Assembly (NCBI RefSeq): GCF_040412425.1
Contig: NC_089743.1
Span: forward strand, 91,140,403 to 91,204,402
From: Macrobrachium rosenbergii
Taxonomy: Eukaryota; Arthropoda; Malacostraca; Decapoda; Palaemonidae
Direction of reading: 5' to 3'
DNA: 64,000 nt
How positions within the stretch are numbered: the stretch's first letter is position 1; every line of letters begins with the position of its first letter. The position numbers and the translations under genes were made by a program. The notes under the pieces are model-generated. The model did no database searches and was not told where the DNA came from. It saw only the letters and a list, made by a program, of their open reading frames with translations. This document shows positions 49,443 to 64,000 of this stretch, one piece after another.

Positions 49443-49935
49443 GTTCTCTTATTTGGTTGTTGAAATATACAATGTGAATCGTCGGGAAGAAAAATTCAAT
49501 TACTGAGCACGAGGATTTGACAGCTGCGATTTCTTCAATCCAGTCCAATTACAAATAAGTTCATATTGAAATTCTTGGGACTTAACGACCTAGAAAACTG
49601 CCAAGCAGGTATCCAATGGACTTCTTGTATGTTTAGGGATAATCCGTCAGGTCCTGATTGCCGAAAGCGCTTCCGCCGTTATTGGGTCTTATGGTCAAAC
49701 ATATTTGCTCGACAAACCACGCTGATGGACATTTGTTTGCGCGAGTCGGTGTGATTTTAATTTCGTCAGGGAAATTACTACATTTTTAAGTACCTTTATA
49801 ACTTGATTGATCTGCCATTATGAGGGAAGGATGTTATGGCGTAATTCGATGCAAACAGCGAATAATTTTTAGAGCGATTTTCAAGCTATCGAGGGATATT
49901 ATGTGAAATTTACATGTTGAATAATAGTTTCAACT

Positions 49936-49939
<4 letters not shown>
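49443..49939. other. No feature recognised
   Basis: Intergenic sequence. Confidence 0.35.
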
Positions 49940-50013
<74 letters not shown>

Positions 50014-50108
50014 TTTCCTGTTCACTTTTTAGAAGCCAGGTTATTTTCCAAAGCGTGTAAACCAAAAATGAACTACACGAACGAAGTTTGAACACTGGAA
50101 GGATGGTA

Positions 50109-50196
<88 letters not shown>
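49940..50196. repeat. Two (CT)n arrays around a ~100-bp spacer
   Basis: CT arrays at 49940-50010 and 50113-50196. The 110-codon Arg/Glu frame on the minus strand is produced by them. Confidence 0.95.
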
Positions 50197-50200
<4 letters not shown>

Positions 50201-51179
50201 TTGATCCCATTCAGAAGAGGAATAAAACAGAAATCTCCTCAACCTTCTGCCTCTGTCTCAATCTCTTTCTTTTTCTAATTTTTTTTTTTCGAGACGGAAG
50301 GAAAACGAAAGCAAAAGTGAAAATTAAAAAAAGCAAAAAAAAAAAAGAAAGTTCCCATAAGAAGAGAGTAAATAAACGGGAAATGACAATAAAACAGAAA
50401 AAATGACACACAATACATGACAAGTAATCTGCATCCCCGGTCAACGAGCATTTGCTGCAATTAGTAAAGAAAAAAGCTTTAATCTTATCTGTCAAGTTCA
50501 TCAGCGAAGACCCGCCTCCATAACGGAGTGTCAGTGAACATTCCGGCGGTGCTTTTCCAGAAATTCATTTCCGATGCATAATAAGAGCATATCTGATTAT
50601 AATTTTACTATTTTTTTGTAGCATACTAACAGATGTAACATGCGTTACAGATAGCGGAAGCATTTTTTTTTTTTTTTTTTTGCGAATCGATTGAAGAGAT
50701 CTCTTCATGAATTAAGCGATGAATAAGTATGAAAAAAATTCCGTATGTTAAAGACCGGTATGGATTAAGGTATGAATGTTGCATTCACACTTGCGCTCGG
50801 AGTTGCGTGTTTTTTTTTTTAGTTTTCTTACGAGTTGCATACCGAAAAAAAATTGCCCCATAAAAATATTCGCGATTTTATACAGCCAGAGTTACAGAGT
50901 TTTTGCGAGAGTTAGAATGTAAAAAAAAATTAAGGATAAAATGTTCTAGTTTAGTATTTTTTTTTTTATCGGTTCATGAGAACACTAAAGATTCATCTGG
51001 TATTATCTATTAAGTGATATTTTTTGGCTGAATCCTGAACGTTTTTATGACAGCTGTTGAACGGGAATCCATTTTCCGTTAATTTTCAGAAAAACATCGT
51101 GGGCTTCTGGCAAAACGGAGAATTTTGTCAATTTTGACACATATTTACTTCCTTTTGAAGACTCAGAAGTCTGCTTCTT

Positions 51180-51183
<4 letters not shown>
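50197..51183. other. No gene recognised
   Basis: Contains several poly-T/poly-A runs (50280, 50335, 50664, 50810, 50958). The minus frame at 50211-50501 is hydrophobic/basic low complexity from these runs. Confidence 0.35.
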
Positions 51184-51250
<67 letters not shown>

Positions 51251-51363
51251 GAGTAGGTCTAGCTCCAGTCTTTTCTGGAAACGCAACATCATGTAGGCCT
51301 ATATCACTGAAAATAAATATACAGCATGTAACAGAATAACGGTATCTAATGTCATGAAATTGT

Positions 51364-51406
<43 letters not shown>

Positions 51407-51545
51407 GGCCTAGCGCCAGTCTTGTCTAGTCTAGTTTTATACCCTGGAAACGCAACGTCATGTAAGCCTATATCGCTGAAAATAAATATACAGCGTGTAA
51501 CAGAATAACGGTATCTAATGTCATGAAATCGTATTTGAGACATAT
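51184..51545. repeat. Duplicated unit, each copy starting with (GA)n
   Basis: Copy 1: (GA)n 51184-51251, then GTAGGTCTAGCTCCAGTCTT ... ATTGTATTTGAG. Copy 2: (GA)n 51368-51402, then ATAGGCCTAGCGCCAGTCTT ... ATCGTATTTGAG. Shared inner block TAACAGAATAACGGTATC. Copy 2 has a small insertion (GTCTAGTCTAGTTTTATACC). Confidence 0.9.
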
Positions 51546-51701
51546 TGATTTTAATGTCTATCTTTTTCACTCCCTTGAAGTTCGGTGTGCAATGTCTGAG
51601 AAGGAGAATTCACAGCGAATCACAAGTACTGTGAAACTCAGACATTGTATACAATGAGCCAAACATTCTTCATCAAGTACCTCAATTCTCAACGTTCCCC
51701 A

Positions 51702-51733
<32 letters not shown>

Positions 51734-53441
51734 AAAAGAAGAAGGAAAAAGGACTCAGCCTAACATATCGTCGTCGATATCTACCTCTTAAAAGTTGTAT
51801 TGTTTATAGAAAAAAATCCAAGAAGGAAAAAGATTAGATCATTCTACATAATATCAGTTCGTGTTCCGACATGACGAATCGATGCACGAAAACTCATCTG
51901 AAAATCTAGACGATAAGAATAAAACTAAAAGGGTTCGAATCAAGAAGAGATTGGTATGGATTCCCGTATTAAAGATGCAGTCACGCGCGGAGTTCGGTAA
52001 TTCGCGCCGGCAGTCGCCTTCTGAACGCGACCGAGACTCATGCAAAAATGAGCATCCATATTTCTCCTTGACGTATCACTTTTTTTTTTAACCAACAAAT
52101 AACGGCGTCAGTCAATTGGTGCTTCAGTATTCGTTTGGCGGTCACCTTTGCAGGTCGTATCATCGTTTCGTTCCGGTCAGTTGGCGGTAATCATGGCGAG
52201 AAGTTAAAAAATAGGGGAAAAAGGGTACTATAAACTATGGCCATGTAACCAGTTTGTTTATGTGGTTCACTGCTCGCGGTGTCGGGACAAACTTTCCGTC
52301 TATTTTTGTGTTTTTTTATTTTTTTTTTTGTTTTTGTCTCGACACGTGAATGAACTACTGATCTCTTAGTTTATTGTTTGACACGTGGTGTACGGTATTT
52401 TATGTGTGTGTGAAAGCTTTGTCTGTCCTTGTCAACATCCTGATTTTTTTTTCATTTTATAGTTGGTATTTTGCGAACACTGAGTATTGTTCAAACGTCT
52501 CAGCAGTGACTGTGGAACAGATAGAAAGAGATTGTAAAAGCTTTCTATTTTTTGTGTATCTAATAATTTTCTTTAATTTACATCGCTGAAGGAATTGTGT
52601 ACTTCAAGGACAACAGAAACTTCAAGACCTAAAACTTCTGTGACATAGACCCAACTTCCTCATTTCAGATTAATTTTGGACAAAATGAAATCCCCTCCTT
52701 GTTATTACTACCCAATTTAATCCTTGAAAACAGTCGTTGACATCACGTGAAATAAATAATCCGTTAAATCTTTCCAGTAACGCAAAATTCGGTCACTCAG
52801 CCGTTATTCGTTCCGCACAGCGGATGCTTCTCACCTGGTAGGCGATGAGCCGTTTCAAAGGCGAATCCCTCCTGCTAGTACTAAAGAATGATTGATTGTG
52901 GCTACTAAAACTGGCGTCACAACACCTAGGTTATTGACGCCGTAATAAATTACAAGAGGAAACTAAGAAATAAATAACTTTAAAAGTAGTTTCATATGAC
53001 GTATCTAAACATAAATATCACGCACTGTGTAATCATATCCATACTAGTACTACTACACCAACACTCTGAACAAGTCAACTAGCCAGTGGAAAGGTAACAT
53101 AAGGTCATCACGTAAGGACAAGAGAGAATAACTTGTCGATGCGAAATAAACAAGTTTACTGGTCAAAGGATGACGGTTAAAAGAACGCTCCATCTCGTGA
53201 TAGGTTTGGATGGCTTCAGTGGCCTCAGTGTTACTCGAGAGCGCTGAAACTCCGGACAGTTCCGATGCAGCCATTATTTTAGTCGTAAAAGTGGCCTGAA
53301 TGCCATCCTCTTTCTCGACGGATATTACTGGGGTTTTCATGATAAACGTAGACCTCTGCGTCTCAGCAGTCTTAGTGGTCGTTGAATATTTCAATTCGCC
53401 AGTCATGTGGACTGCTAGTTTCAATGCTATGAGAGGTTACA

Positions 53442-53443
<2 letters not shown>
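51546..53443. other. Upstream of the lectin-receptor gene; no gene called
   Basis: Includes a GAAGAAGAAG-rich tract at 51703-51745. 52100-52210 is less AT-rich and might be a 5' exon or promoter of the downstream gene. The minus frame 53053-53424 (123 codons, Thr/Ser-rich) has no domain. Confidence 0.3.

Positions 53444-53513
<70 letters not shown>
53444..53513. repeat. (TA)n microsatellite
   Basis: Uninterrupted, adjoining the foldback at 53519. Confidence 0.96.
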
Positions 53514-53517
<4 letters not shown>

Positions 53518-53518
53518 A

Positions 53519-53652
53519 TCATGAAGCTACAAATGTTGTTTAATATCCAATTCACGCTACTTGGGGAATATCCCCGATGGGGAATTATCACCGAAGGGGA
53601 TATTCCCGAAGCAGCGTGAATTGGATATTAAACAACATTTGTAGCTTCAAGA
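53519..53652. mobile_element. Foldback element, ~55-bp arms
   Basis: TGAAGCTACAAATGTTGTTT, AATATCCAATTCACGCT on the left pairs with AGCGTGAATTGGATATT, AAACAACATTTGTAGCTTCA on the right; the inner GGGGAATATCCCC pairs with GGGGATATTCCC. (TA)n lies directly on the left. Confidence 0.92.
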
Positions 53653-53888
53653 CTGTATATAAATAATGGTATGGTAAAAATTTCATATATGTGTGTGTGT
53701 GTGTGTGTATAATACACAGTCAAATTTCATATATGCAAACCTCTAAATTACCTTTATTTATTCAGTATTTTATTGCTAAAGATCTTTTGTCACTCATTTC
53801 CGAGGAAGTTTGAATTTTATGTTGTTTTTAAAGGATGTTTATCTATTTTAAATGACAGTAATAACAACATTTACCTTTGCAATTACAG

Positions 53889-64000
<10,112 letters not shown>

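Noticed and set aside
49910..50242. Arg/Glu-repeat open frame on the minus strand
   Set aside because: Produced by two (CT)n arrays; similar Arg/Glu or Ser/Leu frames at 2970, 23409, 45094 and 46561-46896 were dropped for the same reason.
53053..53424. 123-codon Thr/Ser-rich minus-strand frame
   Set aside because: No domain, no convincing splice partners, and antisense to the receptor's upstream region. It could be real but cannot be supported.

Overview
The window looks like decapod crustacean (shrimp, crab or crayfish type) nuclear DNA. It is AT-rich, genes are broken into short exons by long introns, and di- and trinucleotide microsatellites are very dense: (TA)n, (CA)n, (GA)n, (ATT)n, (TTC)n and (TAGA)n. 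Dispersed repeats are plentiful: a tRNA-derived SINE, a hairpin-ended MITE-like family, foldback elements, DNA transposons and broken LINE pieces. Identification as decapod is inference from this composition and from the protein families; nothing was searched.

Three protein-coding genes can be supported by exons whose splice sites and phases agree. (1) Minus strand, 3340-12732: the 5' part of an MBT-repeat chromatin gene, probably Sfmbt (Scm-like with four MBT domains). Three coding exons encode an acidic N-terminus and the first part of MBT repeat 1; the gene runs off the left edge. (2) Minus strand, 34163-39017: a complete seven-exon inhibitor-of-apoptosis gene, predicted 446 residues, with order BIR-BIR-UBA-like-RING. 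(3) Plus strand, 53889 to beyond 64000: a secreted or membrane receptor gene. It has a signal peptide, a low-complexity linker, a pentraxin/laminin-G-like domain over three exons, a C-type-lectin-like domain, and an LDL-receptor class A module. The last residues resemble the start of a Cys-loop ligand-gated channel ligand-binding domain. This chimeric lectin-channel architecture is the most interesting protein in the window.

Layout: 1-13 kb is the MBT gene, with a gag-like remnant, a LINE fragment and a Tigger-like transposon in or beside its introns. 13-34 kb has no recognised gene; it holds foldbacks, a purine tract, a five-unit ~125-bp tandem array, many microsatellites, a candidate TATA promoter with first exon (23.5 kb), a ~3-kb TTAA-flanked element and an inverted SINE pair. 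34-39 kb is the IAP gene. 39-53.8 kb is intergenic, with SINEs, a LINE remnant, (CT)n/(GA)n arrays and foldbacks. 53.9-64 kb is the receptor gene; one intron carries a tandem segmental duplication.

The three genes show no operon-like relation: they encode a chromatin reader, an apoptosis/ubiquitin regulator and a cell-surface receptor.
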